Shown piece by piece: positions 8,634 through 16,676 of a DNA stretch of 64,000 nucleotides. Made by a program: the position numbers and the translations under genes. The notes beneath the pieces were generated by a model. It saw nothing but the letters and a program-made list of their open reading frames with translations. It was not told where the DNA came from and ran no database searches. Positions within the stretch are counted from its first letter, which is position 1. The number at the start of each line of letters is the position of its first letter. Source of the DNA: Rhizobium sp. Root1212 (lineage in GTDB: Bacteria > Pseudomonadota > Alphaproteobacteria > Rhizobiales > Rhizobiaceae); assembly GCF_001424985.1 (NCBI RefSeq), contig NZ_LMDA01000001.1, positions 62,001-126,000 of the forward strand. The letters are read 5' to 3'.

Positions 8634-9505
8634 TGGTCACGCCGGGCCTGTCACCGGAGTTGCGGCAGGCGTGGTCGGTCGAGACGGCAGAACTGATCGC
8701 CGATACCCGCTCCAGCCTTGTCTACCGGGTGACGCGCCGCGGCTTTGCCAGCGCGATCGCCAAGGTGCTGAAGCCGGAAGGCATGGAAGAACTCCCCGGC
8801 ATCGCCCTCCTCCGCTGGCGCGGCGGTTCCGGCGCGACACGGCTGATCGACCAGCGCGGACATGCCTGCCTTCTGGAAGACGCCGGCTCGATCACGCTTG
8901 AGGATCATCGCACTCTCGCCGGAGACCGGGCCTGCGCAACCGTCTTCTGCGAGGTGATCTCGCAACTGCATCTTTCCAGTGACCAGCCGTCGCCGCCCGA
9001 CTTGATCCCGCTGGAGCGCCGCTTCAAGTCCCTGTTCGAACGAGCGGAACAGGAGAGCGACTCGCAGCTTGGTGATCTCCTCCGGTGGTCATCGACATTC
9101 GCAGCAAAGCTTCTCGCTACGCAAACTCGCATACGCCCGCTGCATGGCGATCTTCATCATGGAAACATCGTCTCCGGCGGTGCCCGTGGCTGGCTGGCGA
9201 TCGATCCGCACGGCGTGATCGGTGATCCAGCCTATGAGGTCGCCAATGTCTTCGGCAATCCGCTCGGCGCCCGCGCGGATATTCTCGATCCTGACCGCAT
9301 TGCCTTCTTCGCCCGCGTGTTTTCCGATCTGCTCGCATGCCCGCAGCGCAAGATCGCCGAGTATGCAACCGCCCACACAGCCCTTTCCATGTGCTGGTAC
9401 ATGGAGGACGAAACCTGCGAAAGCGGCCGCGTCTTCGCAGAGGAAGCCCGCGATCTGCTGGGCCTCCTCAAGATCATGCTCGAAGACGGACGCTTCGACG
9501 CCTGA
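8630..9505 (+). CDS. APH(6)/StrB-like aminoglycoside or hydroxyurea phosphotransferase family kinase
   Basis: 291 residues of the APH kinase fold, closest in pattern to the streptomycin 6-phosphotransferase/hydroxyurea resistance group. The catalytic loop [10 protein letters not shown] carries the Asp base and Asn metal ligand, and [16 protein letters not shown] carries the second metal Asp. Both are intact, so it should be an active small-molecule kinase. The substrate is unknown; a chromosomal, non-mobile gene of this kind need not give antibiotic resistance. Its ATG at 8630 overlaps the argC stop by four bases. A second ATG at 8633 is also possible. It ends one base before the convergent heme A synthase gene. 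Confidence 0.85.
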   Translation: MMVTPGLSPELRQAWSVETAELIADTRSSLVYRVTRRGFASAIAKVLKPEGMEELPGIALLRWRGGSGATRLIDQRGHACLLEDAGSITLEDHRTLAGDRACATVFCEVISQLHLSSDQPSPPDLIPLERRFKSLFERAEQESDSQLGDLLRWSSTFAAKLLATQTRIRPLHGDLHHGNIVSGGARGWLAIDPHGVIGDPAYEVANVFGNPLGARADILDPDRIAFFARVFSDLLACPQRKIAEYATAHTALSMCWYMEDETCESGRVFAEEARDLLGLLKIMLEDGRFDA

Positions 9506-10612
9506 TCAGTTGAGTTCGACGATCTCGGTTTCACGCGGATATTCGCCGATGAAGCCGCGCCAGTGGGCGAGCGCAAAACCGAGCACGATCAACGCCCCAC
9601 CCTGATGGGCAACACCCCAGCCAACCGGCACCTGCATCAGCAGTGTCACGATGCCGATCGTCGCCTGGATCGTTACCAGCACGAAAAGCAGCACGGAGCG
9701 CCGTGCATGGGTCGTTCCTGCCCCCCGCGCCAGCGAATAGAGCATGTGCACGAACACCAGCGCAAACAGCACATAGGCGCCGCAGCGATGCGCGAACTGC
9801 ACCGTCTTCGGGTTTTCGAAGAAATTGAGCCAGGCTGGCTGCTGGATCAGCAGATCGCCCGGCACCAGCGAACCATCCATCAGAGGCCAGGTGTTATAGC
9901 TCAGGCCGGCATCGAGCCCGGCGACGAGCGCCCCGAGATAGATCTGGAACAGCGCCATGACGGCGATCACGCCCGCCATCGTCTTCGAACAGCTTGCCGG
10001 CGGCGCATCGTCGGAATGGGGCGAAAGTCCGCGGGCGATCCACAGACAGGACGAGAAAATCAGGCAGGCAATGATGAGATGCGTGGCGAGCCGGTACTGG
10101 CTGACCTCGGTACGATCCGCCAGCCCCGAAGACACCATCCACCAGCCAATGAAACCCTGAAAGCCGCCGAGCGCCAGAATCCCGATCAGAGGCAGCTTCA
10201 GCCTGCTCTCGATCTGCCCCCGCCACCAGAACCAGGCGAGCGGCACAGCAAAGACGATGCCGATCGATCGGGCCAGCAGCCGATGCGCCCATTCCCACCA
10301 GAAGATCGACTTGAAGCCTTCGACCGTCATGCCGCTGTTCAGCTCAGCATATTGCGGAATCTGCTTGTAGAGATCGAACTCCTCCTGCCATTCGGCATCG
10401 TTGAGCGGCGGGATCACGCCATGGATCGGCTTCCACTGGGTGATCGAAAGCCCCGATTCCGTCAGCCGGGTCGCGCCGCCGACAAGCACCAGCGCAAACA
10501 ACGTGAAGACGACGATCCAGAGCCAGGTGCGGATTTGCGCGCGATTGCGGCTGACACTGTCGATCTGGCCGCGAAGCTGTCGTTCCGTTGCGATGGCGCT
10601 GGCATTGGTCAT
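9506..10612 (-). CDS. ctaA: Heme A synthase (Cox15/CtaA)
   Basis: 368 residues with about eight membrane helices. It oxidises the C8 methyl of heme O to give heme A for aa3-type cytochrome oxidase. Family signatures are VGGATRLTESGLSITQWKP near the first helix, EWAHRLLARSIG with a heme-ligand His, and QFAHRCGAYVLF with another in the second half. The length and the TESGLS motif fit the type found in alphaproteobacteria and mitochondria. The ATG at 10612 is the natural start. No other oxidase-assembly gene is next to it. Confidence 0.96.
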   Translation of the reverse strand: MTNASAIATERQLRGQIDSVSRNRAQIRTWLWIVVFTLFALVLVGGATRLTESGLSITQWKPIHGVIPPLNDAEWQEEFDLYKQIPQYAELNSGMTVEGFKSIFWWEWAHRLLARSIGIVFAVPLAWFWWRGQIESRLKLPLIGILALGGFQGFIGWWMVSSGLADRTEVSQYRLATHLIIACLIFSSCLWIARGLSPHSDDAPPASCSKTMAGVIAVMALFQIYLGALVAGLDAGLSYNTWPLMDGSLVPGDLLIQQPAWLNFFENPKTVQFAHRCGAYVLFALVFVHMLYSLARGAGTTHARRSVLLFVLVTIQATIGIVTLLMQVPVGWGVAHQGGALIVLGFALAHWRGFIGEYPRETEIVELN

Positions 10613-10738
10613 GGGGTCGTTCCGATTTCCAAAAGCAGGAGACGAATTGTCTCAAGGCTGAAGCATCAAAGCCGTTGATTTGCACCAGAGCACGATGCAA
10701 AACAAGACTTGACCCTTTGCGGCATGCCGTCGCGGCCT

Positions 10739-10882
10739 TAGGATCATCGGCATTCAGCCCAGGCCGGCCTGCAAATGGCGCTTCCCCGCGCTTCCGGTGC
10801 TCACGTACCAAAGTACGCTGCGCTCCGGGTCTCGGAGAATCACCATTTTCGGCACGGCCCAGGCTGAATGCCGATAATCCTA
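10739..10882. repeat. Palindromic intergenic repeat, family 1, copy A
   Basis: About 144 bases with inverted ends: TCGGCATTCAGCC near 10747 and its near-complement GGCTGAATGCCGA near 10862. The middle carries CACGTACCAAAGTACGCTG and CACCATTTTCGGCACGGCC. A second copy lies at 53646-53791 with the same order and high identity. It fills most of the 302-base gap between ctaA and the DUF2842 gene; the rest of that gap shows no gene. Size and symmetry resemble the mosaic intergenic elements known in rhizobia. Confidence 0.85.
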
Positions 10883-10914
10883 CGTCCGCACAGCCACCGA
10901 CTTGAAAGCCATCC

Positions 10915-11127
10915 ATGCCTGTACGCCTCAGAAAACTCATCGGCACCATCCTGATCATCATCCTCGTGGTGGTCTATGCGCTGGCCGCCACCACCTTCGC
11001 CTCGCTGCTGCTTGGCGCTTCGCCCTGGTGGGTGCATATGCTCTATTTCTTCTTCACCGGCATGCTCTGGGTGCTGCCGGCGATGCTGATCATCAAGTGG
11101 ATGGAAAAGCCGGCCAAGCCGCGGTGA
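10915..11127 (+). CDS. Small membrane protein, DUF2842 family
   Basis: 70 residues with two hydrophobic helices, about 8-31 (IGTILIIILVVVYALAATTF) and 39-62, a short loop LLGASPWWV between them and a basic tail KWMEKPAKPR. This matches the small DUF2842 family found in rhizobia near Cox15-type genes. Function is unknown; it is probably an inner membrane protein. The ATG at 10915 directly follows the palindromic repeat and has only a weak ribosome site. Confidence 0.8.
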   Translation: MPVRLRKLIGTILIIILVVVYALAATTFASLLLGASPWWVHMLYFFFTGMLWVLPAMLIIKWMEKPAKPR

Positions 11128-11137
11128 GACTTATCTA

Positions 11138-11216
11138 TTCGGTAACCGAATTCCGCAATTTTGCGGGGTCACAACGGCAGGTCGCGCCAATTTAAATGAA
11201 ACGGCGCATTTTGCGC
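11138..11216. promoter_or_regulatory. Cluster of three short dyads upstream of the CelD-like gene
   Basis: TTCGGTAACCGAA (11138-11150) is a perfect 13-base palindrome. CCGCAATTTTGCGG (11153-11166) is a 6-bp hairpin with a 2-base loop. GCGCATTTTGCGC (11204-11216) is a third dyad. They sit before the first gene of the polysaccharide region and could be operators or a weak terminator for the DUF2842 gene. Confidence 0.35.
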
Positions 11217-11256
11217 GCTAGAACACCGGCATGGAAACTCCAGAACCGTGAGTGTC

Positions 11257-12534
11257 ATGGCCGATGCATGCGCCCATATCCTGCCCATGAACGAGACACC
11301 GCGCCGCGTCTTGCCGGCGCGTCGCGCGGCCCCGCCGGAACTCGTCAGCGAAGGCGCGGCGAAGGAGGATGCGCTGCGCCTCTCCGTTCACGTCAGCCTC
11401 GCGCGGCTGGAAGACGAATGGCGCGCGCTCGAAGCCGGCAATCACGTTTCCTTCCACCAGAGTTTCGACTGGTGCGCTACCTGGGCGAAAGCCCATTCGA
11501 ACCAGTTGCTGCTCGTGCGTGGCCGCCTTGGCGACAAGACGGCCTTCATCCTACCGCTGGAACTGGTGCGAGGGCGCTTCTTCCAGACCGTCCGCTTCAT
11601 CGGCGCCGATCATTCCAACATCAACACCGGCATCTTCGCTGCCGATTTCAACCCGACGGCAAACCGCGCGCTGGCGGATGCTCTGATCGCCGAACTTTCG
11701 GAAAAACTGTCGCGCCTCGCCGATATCGTCACCTTGGAAAATATCCCGTTCCAGTGGCGTGGCATGCAGCATCCGCTCGCCTCGCTGCCGGCCGTTCGCA
11801 ACCAGAACGCCTCCTACCAGCTGCCGCTTTTCGAGAGCTTCGAACAGACCCTCGCCCAGATCAACGCCAAGCGCCGACGCAAGAAATTCCGCGTGTCGGA
11901 ACGACGCCTGAACGCTATGGGCGGATACGAACACATCGTAGCCACATCCACTGAAGACCGTTGCGCCCTGCTTTCGACCTTCTTCCAGCAGAAGGCCGAG
12001 CGCTTCCGCGCCATGGGCCTGCCGAACGTCTTTCAGGATGCGGAGACCCAGACTTTCTTCAAGACGCTGGCTGCCTGTCCGCATCAACCGGAATCGCGCC
12101 CGCTGGAACTGCACGCCATCCGCCTGAAGGGTGAGAATGCCGGCCGCATCGCCGCCGTCGCCGGCCTGTCGCGCAAGGGCGATCACGTCATCTGCCAGTT
12201 CGGCTCGATCGACGAGACGCTGGCCGCAGACTGCAGCCCCGGCGAATTCCTGTTTCATCTGATCATCGAGAAATGCTGCGCCGAGGGTGCCGCCCTGTTT
12301 GATTTCGGCATCGGCGACCAGCCCTACAAGCGCTCCTGGTGCACGGTCGAAACGCCGCAATACGACATCGCGCTGCCGCTGACGGCCCGCGGCCGTCTTG
12401 CTGCATTCGTGCATCGGACGATGGTGCGCCTGAAGACCGAGATCAAGAAAAACCGCCGCGCCTACAGCTTCATCCAGAACATCCGTCGGCAACGCCAGAC
12501 GACGTCCACGGCGGCCCCGGAAGACGCAGACTAA
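11257..12534 (+). CDS. GNAT-fold acetyltransferase, CelD/BcsL-like (polysaccharide locus)
   Basis: 425 residues. The middle and end (about 190-350) match the GNAT-related acyltransferase domain of CelD and FemAB-like proteins: RRRKKFRVSERRL, FFQQKAERFRAMGLP, and DFGIGDQPYKRSWC. Such proteins occur in cellulose, exopolysaccharide and adhesin loci and probably acylate the glycan or a precursor in the cytoplasm. The ATG at 11257 is chosen; GTG at 11248 and ATG at 11287 are also in frame and none has a good ribosome site. The gene overlaps the convergent co-polymerase gene by four bases, which supports a link with the polysaccharide locus. Confidence 0.82.
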   Translation: MADACAHILPMNETPRRVLPARRAAPPELVSEGAAKEDALRLSVHVSLARLEDEWRALEAGNHVSFHQSFDWCATWAKAHSNQLLLVRGRLGDKTAFILPLELVRGRFFQTVRFIGADHSNINTGIFAADFNPTANRALADALIAELSEKLSRLADIVTLENIPFQWRGMQHPLASLPAVRNQNASYQLPLFESFEQTLAQINAKRRRKKFRVSERRLNAMGGYEHIVATSTEDRCALLSTFFQQKAERFRAMGLPNVFQDAETQTFFKTLAACPHQPESRPLELHAIRLKGENAGRIAAVAGLSRKGDHVICQFGSIDETLAADCSPGEFLFHLIIEKCCAEGAALFDFGIGDQPYKRSWCTVETPQYDIALPLTARGRLAAFVHRTMVRLKTEIKKNRRAYSFIQNIRRQRQTTSTAAPEDAD

Positions 12535-14657
12535 GCTGCGCGCCTGTCCGGCGACCCCGGCTCACCGCTGGTCATCAGCACGATATCGCTGTAGCTGGCC
12601 TCCCCCAGTTCCTCGATCAGCGATACGACCTCGCCATGACCCGCGCCCTGCACGGAAATAACGATGCTCGCGTCGACCGAACGAGCGACGCGGCGCACGG
12701 CCGCCGTCGCCGCCGCTCCGCATTCGACGATCACCATGTCATAGGCATTGGACAGCGCCTCGACGATCATCGGCAGCCGCTCGATGCCGCGCATCGCCAC
12801 CGCCGGATCGGCATCGCCGGCCGGAACGATGTGAACCTCGGACAGCCGGTCCGCATGGATGGTATCGGCAAAGGCGACTTCGCCGGCAAGCAGGTTGGTG
12901 ATGCCGGGAAGGCTCATCGACGGAACCATGAGCCTGCTCGGGCAGGAAGAGCCGGTCAGATCGACGAACACGACCCTTCGCCCCTCCTCCGCCATCAGCC
13001 GCGCCAGCACCACCGCATCGGTCGACCCCTGGTCGCCGGCCGGAGAAACGGAAACCACGACACGCGCATCGCTCTCGAGCAGATGTGCGACAACAGCGGC
13101 AATCGAAAAATCATCGAACGAATCGTCCTCTGTTTCCTCCGCCACCGGTACGGCCGCAACAGCAACCGGCGGAACGACGACCGGGGCGACGACCTTGCGA
13201 ACGACCGGCTCGCTTGCCTCGACCGGTCGCGGCCGCACTTCAGGCTGCGCTCCACCCACAGGTCGCAAAGCACGGCCGCTGAAAAGCTCGCCGAGCATGA
13301 TCACGACGCAGCTGACGAGGAAGCTCGCCAGCGCCGCGACGATGGTGATTGGCAGCACCTTCGGGAAATAAGCCTCGGTCGGCTCGACTGCCTGCGAGAT
13401 AACGCGGGCATCGGCCGGCGTCGCATTGCTGCCAACGCGGGAGGTCGCCTCGCGGTAACGAGCCAGATAGGTTTCCAGCAGCTGCCGCTGCGCCGCCGCC
13501 TCGCGCTCCAGCGCCCGCAGACCCACCTCGTCTTCCCCGGCCTTGGCGGAGGCCGCCTTCAGCGTATTCAACTGCTGCATCAGCTGCCGTTCGCGCAGCC
13601 GCGCCACGCCCGCCTCGTTGTCGAGGCTCGCCAGAATTTTTTGCGTTTCGCTGCGGATCTGCGCGCGAATGCCCTGAAGCTGCGATTTCAGGCCCTTCAG
13701 CCGCGGATGCCCGTCGAGCAGCGTCGTCGAAAGATCGGCGATCTGCCCCTGGATGGTGGATTCGTTTTCCTTCAGCCGCTGGATCATCTGCGATCCCACG
13801 ACGTCGTTCAGCGTATCGGCATCGCGGCCGCTCGCCAGCGTGGTGCGCACGCCCTCGGCCCGTGCCTCCGCACTTGCCCGGTCGCTGCGCACCCGCGCCA
13901 GCTCGGTGGAAAGATCGTTCAGCTGTTTGGTGGCGAAATTGCTATTGTCGCTGCTGAGCAGCAGGTCTGAATTCGACCGGTAATCGGCGACCTTGGCCTC
14001 GGCCTCACGCACCTTCTCGCGCAGATTGGCAATCTCCGGCTCCAGCCAGCGGCTGGCCTCGGAGTTGGAATCGAGCTTTGCCCCGCTCTGCAGCGACAGA
14101 TAGACCTTGGCCATCTCGTTGGGGACGGCGGCCGCCAGCCGCGGGTCCTTGGAATTGAACGTGACCCCGACGACGCGCGACTTCTCGACCTGATAGACCT
14201 GCAGCTTCTCGTCGAAGGCCTTCAGCACCCGCTCTTCCGGCGGCAGATCGAGCGGGTTCTTCGCCAGCCCGAATGTGACGAGGATATTCGAGAGCAGCGA
14301 CGGATCGGCGCTCGGATCGAACTCCTTGATCTCATGAAGCTTCATGTTGCGGGCAACCTGCTTCATCAAATCAGCGGAGCGCAGAAGCTGCACCTGGCTT
14401 GCGATCGCCGATTCGTCGAATTCCCGGTCGGCAGGCATCTGCACCTGGTTGGAGCCGCTGAATTCGGGCTCGCGCGATTCGATCAGCAGCCGGGTTTCGG
14501 CGCGATATTGCGGCGAAAGCAGGTTGGCCCCGGCAAAGGCAGCACCAGTGCACAGCGCCGTTGCCATGAGCACACGCATGCGCCGCTTCCAGATCGCGCG
14601 CACCAGCCCACCGAGATCGATGTCAACATCCTGATGAGCGCCGCCGACATTCGACAT
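12531..14657 (-). CDS. Wzc/ExoP-like polysaccharide co-polymerase with a degenerate kinase domain
   Basis: 708 residues. An N-terminal Wzz domain starts with DIDLGGLVRAIWKRR and a first membrane helix near 27-47; a long periplasmic coiled-coil region follows (about 190-420); a second helix lies near 450-472. A P/V-rich linker then leads to a cytoplasmic P-loop-like domain (about 535-700). That domain lacks the Walker A lysine (PAGDQGSTDA), has Glu for Asp in Walker B (VIVECG), and no C-terminal tyrosine cluster, so tyrosine-kinase activity is doubtful. It should control chain length and export with the divergent Wza-like lipoprotein. ATG at 14657 follows GGAG; a start at 14705 is less likely. 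Confidence 0.88.
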   Translation of the reverse strand: MSNVGGAHQDVDIDLGGLVRAIWKRRMRVLMATALCTGAAFAGANLLSPQYRAETRLLIESREPEFSGSNQVQMPADREFDESAIASQVQLLRSADLMKQVARNMKLHEIKEFDPSADPSLLSNILVTFGLAKNPLDLPPEERVLKAFDEKLQVYQVEKSRVVGVTFNSKDPRLAAAVPNEMAKVYLSLQSGAKLDSNSEASRWLEPEIANLREKVREAEAKVADYRSNSDLLLSSDNSNFATKQLNDLSTELARVRSDRASAEARAEGVRTTLASGRDADTLNDVVGSQMIQRLKENESTIQGQIADLSTTLLDGHPRLKGLKSQLQGIRAQIRSETQKILASLDNEAGVARLRERQLMQQLNTLKAASAKAGEDEVGLRALEREAAAQRQLLETYLARYREATSRVGSNATPADARVISQAVEPTEAYFPKVLPITIVAALASFLVSCVVIMLGELFSGRALRPVGGAQPEVRPRPVEASEPVVRKVVAPVVVPPVAVAAVPVAEETEDDSFDDFSIAAVVAHLLESDARVVVSVSPAGDQGSTDAVVLARLMAEEGRRVVFVDLTGSSCPSRLMVPSMSLPGITNLLAGEVAFADTIHADRLSEVHIVPAGDADPAVAMRGIERLPMIVEALSNAYDMVIVECGAAATAAVRRVARSVDASIVISVQGAGHGEVVSLIEELGEASYSDIVLMTSGEPGSPDRRAA

Positions 14658-14851
14658 CGCTGTACTCCAAACAAGGGAACAATTGCGGGCACCGTAAACA
14701 AACATGGTAACGCAACTGTTAATGGCCCCTGCCCCGCCGCCGGCTCTTCTTTCAACCTCCCCCTGAAATATACCGCCGGCTTTTACCGCCTATTAACCCT
14801 AACGGATCGATAACGGCAGGAAGAAGCAGCATCGAGCAGCACGAGATCGAA

Positions 14852-15430
14852 ATGATTGTCGCAGGAAGAAAACCGGCACTGGCAATGGTTGTGGCCACAT
14901 TGTTGTGCGCCGCGCTTTCCAGCTGCAACACCTATCAGCCAGCCCCGAAAGCCATGGCCGAAGCCACCATCCAGCCCTATCGGCTCGACAGCGGCGACCG
15001 TCTGCGTGTCAACGTGTTCGAACAGGCAGGGCTCACCGGCACCTATACGGTCGATCAGGCCGGCTATGTCGCCTTCCCGTTGATCGGCGCGGTGCCCTCG
15101 CGTGGCCACACGCTCCCCGAAATGGAAAAGATGATCGCCGACAAGCTGCGCCAGGGATATCTGCGCGACCCGGACGTGACGATCGAGGTCGACCGCTATC
15201 GCTCCGTCTTCATCATGGGCGAAGTCGGCCAGGCCGGCCAGTATTCCTATGTGCCGGGCATGACGGCGCAGACGGCCATCGCAGTCGCCGGCGGCTATTC
15301 GCCGCGCGCCAACCAGCGCAATGTCGATATCACCCGCAAGATCAACGGCCGCGTCATCACCGGCCGGGTGTCGATCTCCGATCCGATCATGGCCGGCGAC
15401 ACGATCTACGTGCGCGAGCGGCTGTTCTGA
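14852..15430 (+). CDS. Wza/OPX-type polysaccharide export lipoprotein
   Basis: 192 residues. A signal peptide ends in a lipobox (LSSC, Cys near residue 25), so it is a lipoprotein. The poly_export domain follows (YRLDSGDRLRVNVFEQAGL, then VDQAGYVAFPLIGAV) and one SLBB domain (FIMGEVGQAGQYSYVPGMT). It is short for an OPX protein and lacks the long C-terminal helix region of Wza, so it may be periplasmic-facing or need another pore. It is divergent from the co-polymerase, with 194 bases between the starts, and heads a run of five genes with very short gaps or overlaps. Confidence 0.9.
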   Translation: MIVAGRKPALAMVVATLLCAALSSCNTYQPAPKAMAEATIQPYRLDSGDRLRVNVFEQAGLTGTYTVDQAGYVAFPLIGAVPSRGHTLPEMEKMIADKLRQGYLRDPDVTIEVDRYRSVFIMGEVGQAGQYSYVPGMTAQTAIAVAGGYSPRANQRNVDITRKINGRVITGRVSISDPIMAGDTIYVRERLF

Positions 15431-15437
15431 CGCCCTC

Positions 15438-16628
15438 ATGTCCGACCCCGTCGAGCGTCCCCTGCGCATCATCCATTGTTTCCGGTCCCCCCTTGGCGGC
15501 ATCTTCCGCCATGTGCGGGATCTGGCGGAAGCACATGCGAAGGCAGGGCACGAGGTCGGCATCCTCTGCGACAGCACGACGGGCGGCTCCTACGAGGACA
15601 AGCTGTTCGACGAGATCAGGCCGTTTCTGTCGCTCGGCCTCGTACGCCTGCCGATCCGCCGTTCGATCGGCCCTTCGGATATCGCCGCCCTCTGGGGCAG
15701 CTACAAACAAATCAGAAGCTTGCGGCCGGATGTGATCCACGGCCACGGCGCCAAAGGTGGCGCTGTGGCCCGCATCATCGGCTCAGCCTTGCGGGTGAAC
15801 AGGTATTGCGTTGCCCGCCTCTATTCGCCGCATGGCGGCAGCCTGCATTACGACAAGGGAACGTTTCTCGGCAAAACCGTGTTCTTCCTCGAGCGCATGC
15901 AGGAATACCTGACCGACTCGATCGTCTTCGTCTGCGATTTCGAGCGCGACGTCTATGAAGAGAAGGTCGGCCGTCCCCGCACCCATGCGGAGCGCATCCA
16001 CAACGGCATCAATGACCGCGATTTCCACAAGGTCCATGCCCGCCCCGATGCCGCCGATTTCCTCTATATCGGCATGCTGCGCGACCTGAAGGGACCGGAT
16101 ATCTTCATCGACGCCTTCGCCCGCACCGAGCGCATCGTCGGACGGCCGCTGTCGGCGATCATGGTCGGCGAAGGGCCGCAAAAGGCCGAATACGAGCAGA
16201 TGATGCTGGAACGCGGGCTTGGCCGGCGCATCGAGATGGTGCCGGCGATGAAGGCGCTCGATGCGTTTTCCTTCAGCCGCACCGTCGTCGTGCCCTCGCG
16301 CGCCGAATCCATGCCCTATATCGTGCTGGAGGCGCTCGCCGCCGAAAAGCCCGTCATCGCCAGCCGCGTCGGCGGCATTCCGGAAGTGCTGGGCGAAAAC
16401 GCCCATGTGCTCGCCCCGCCCGGCGATGCGCAGGCGCTCGCCACAATCATGACGTCAGCCGTTTCCGAGCCCGGCTGGGCCGCATCCGCGATGCCGGAAC
16501 CTCGCGGTTTCAAGGCCAGTTTCTCGTCTTCCGCCATGGCCGGTTCGCTGATGCGGCTCTATCGCCAGCTACTCAGCGGCAAGCCACCTGTCGCAGAGCG
16601 AAACAAGCGTGCCGTAAGCGTTTTTTAG
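15438..16628 (+). CDS. GT4-family glycosyltransferase
   Basis: 396 residues with the GT-B fold. The N-terminal half begins IIHCFRSPLGGIFRHVRDLA, a typical acceptor domain; HGHGAKGGAVARI near residue 105 carries the conserved His region. The donor domain has FLYIGMLRDLKGPD and VVVPSRAESMPYIVLEALAA, where the ExxxxxxxE pattern of family 4 retaining transferases is seen. It should add one sugar to a lipid-linked polysaccharide intermediate. ATG at 15438 lies 8 bases after the OPX stop, so it relies on coupled translation. The donor sugar is not known. Confidence 0.9.
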   Translation: MSDPVERPLRIIHCFRSPLGGIFRHVRDLAEAHAKAGHEVGILCDSTTGGSYEDKLFDEIRPFLSLGLVRLPIRRSIGPSDIAALWGSYKQIRSLRPDVIHGHGAKGGAVARIIGSALRVNRYCVARLYSPHGGSLHYDKGTFLGKTVFFLERMQEYLTDSIVFVCDFERDVYEEKVGRPRTHAERIHNGINDRDFHKVHARPDAADFLYIGMLRDLKGPDIFIDAFARTERIVGRPLSAIMVGEGPQKAEYEQMMLERGLGRRIEMVPAMKALDAFSFSRTVVVPSRAESMPYIVLEALAAEKPVIASRVGGIPEVLGENAHVLAPPGDAQALATIMTSAVSEPGWAASAMPEPRGFKASFSSSAMAGSLMRLYRQLLSGKPPVAERNKRAVSVF

Positions 16629-16676
16629 ACTCTTCGTGATATTCCCGGACGTTATAAAAATGGCCGGACGAACATC

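Noticed and set aside
12339-13970. Long + strand reading frame opposite the co-polymerase gene
   Set aside because: High-GC shadow of a well supported gene; the product is Arg/His-rich with no family match.
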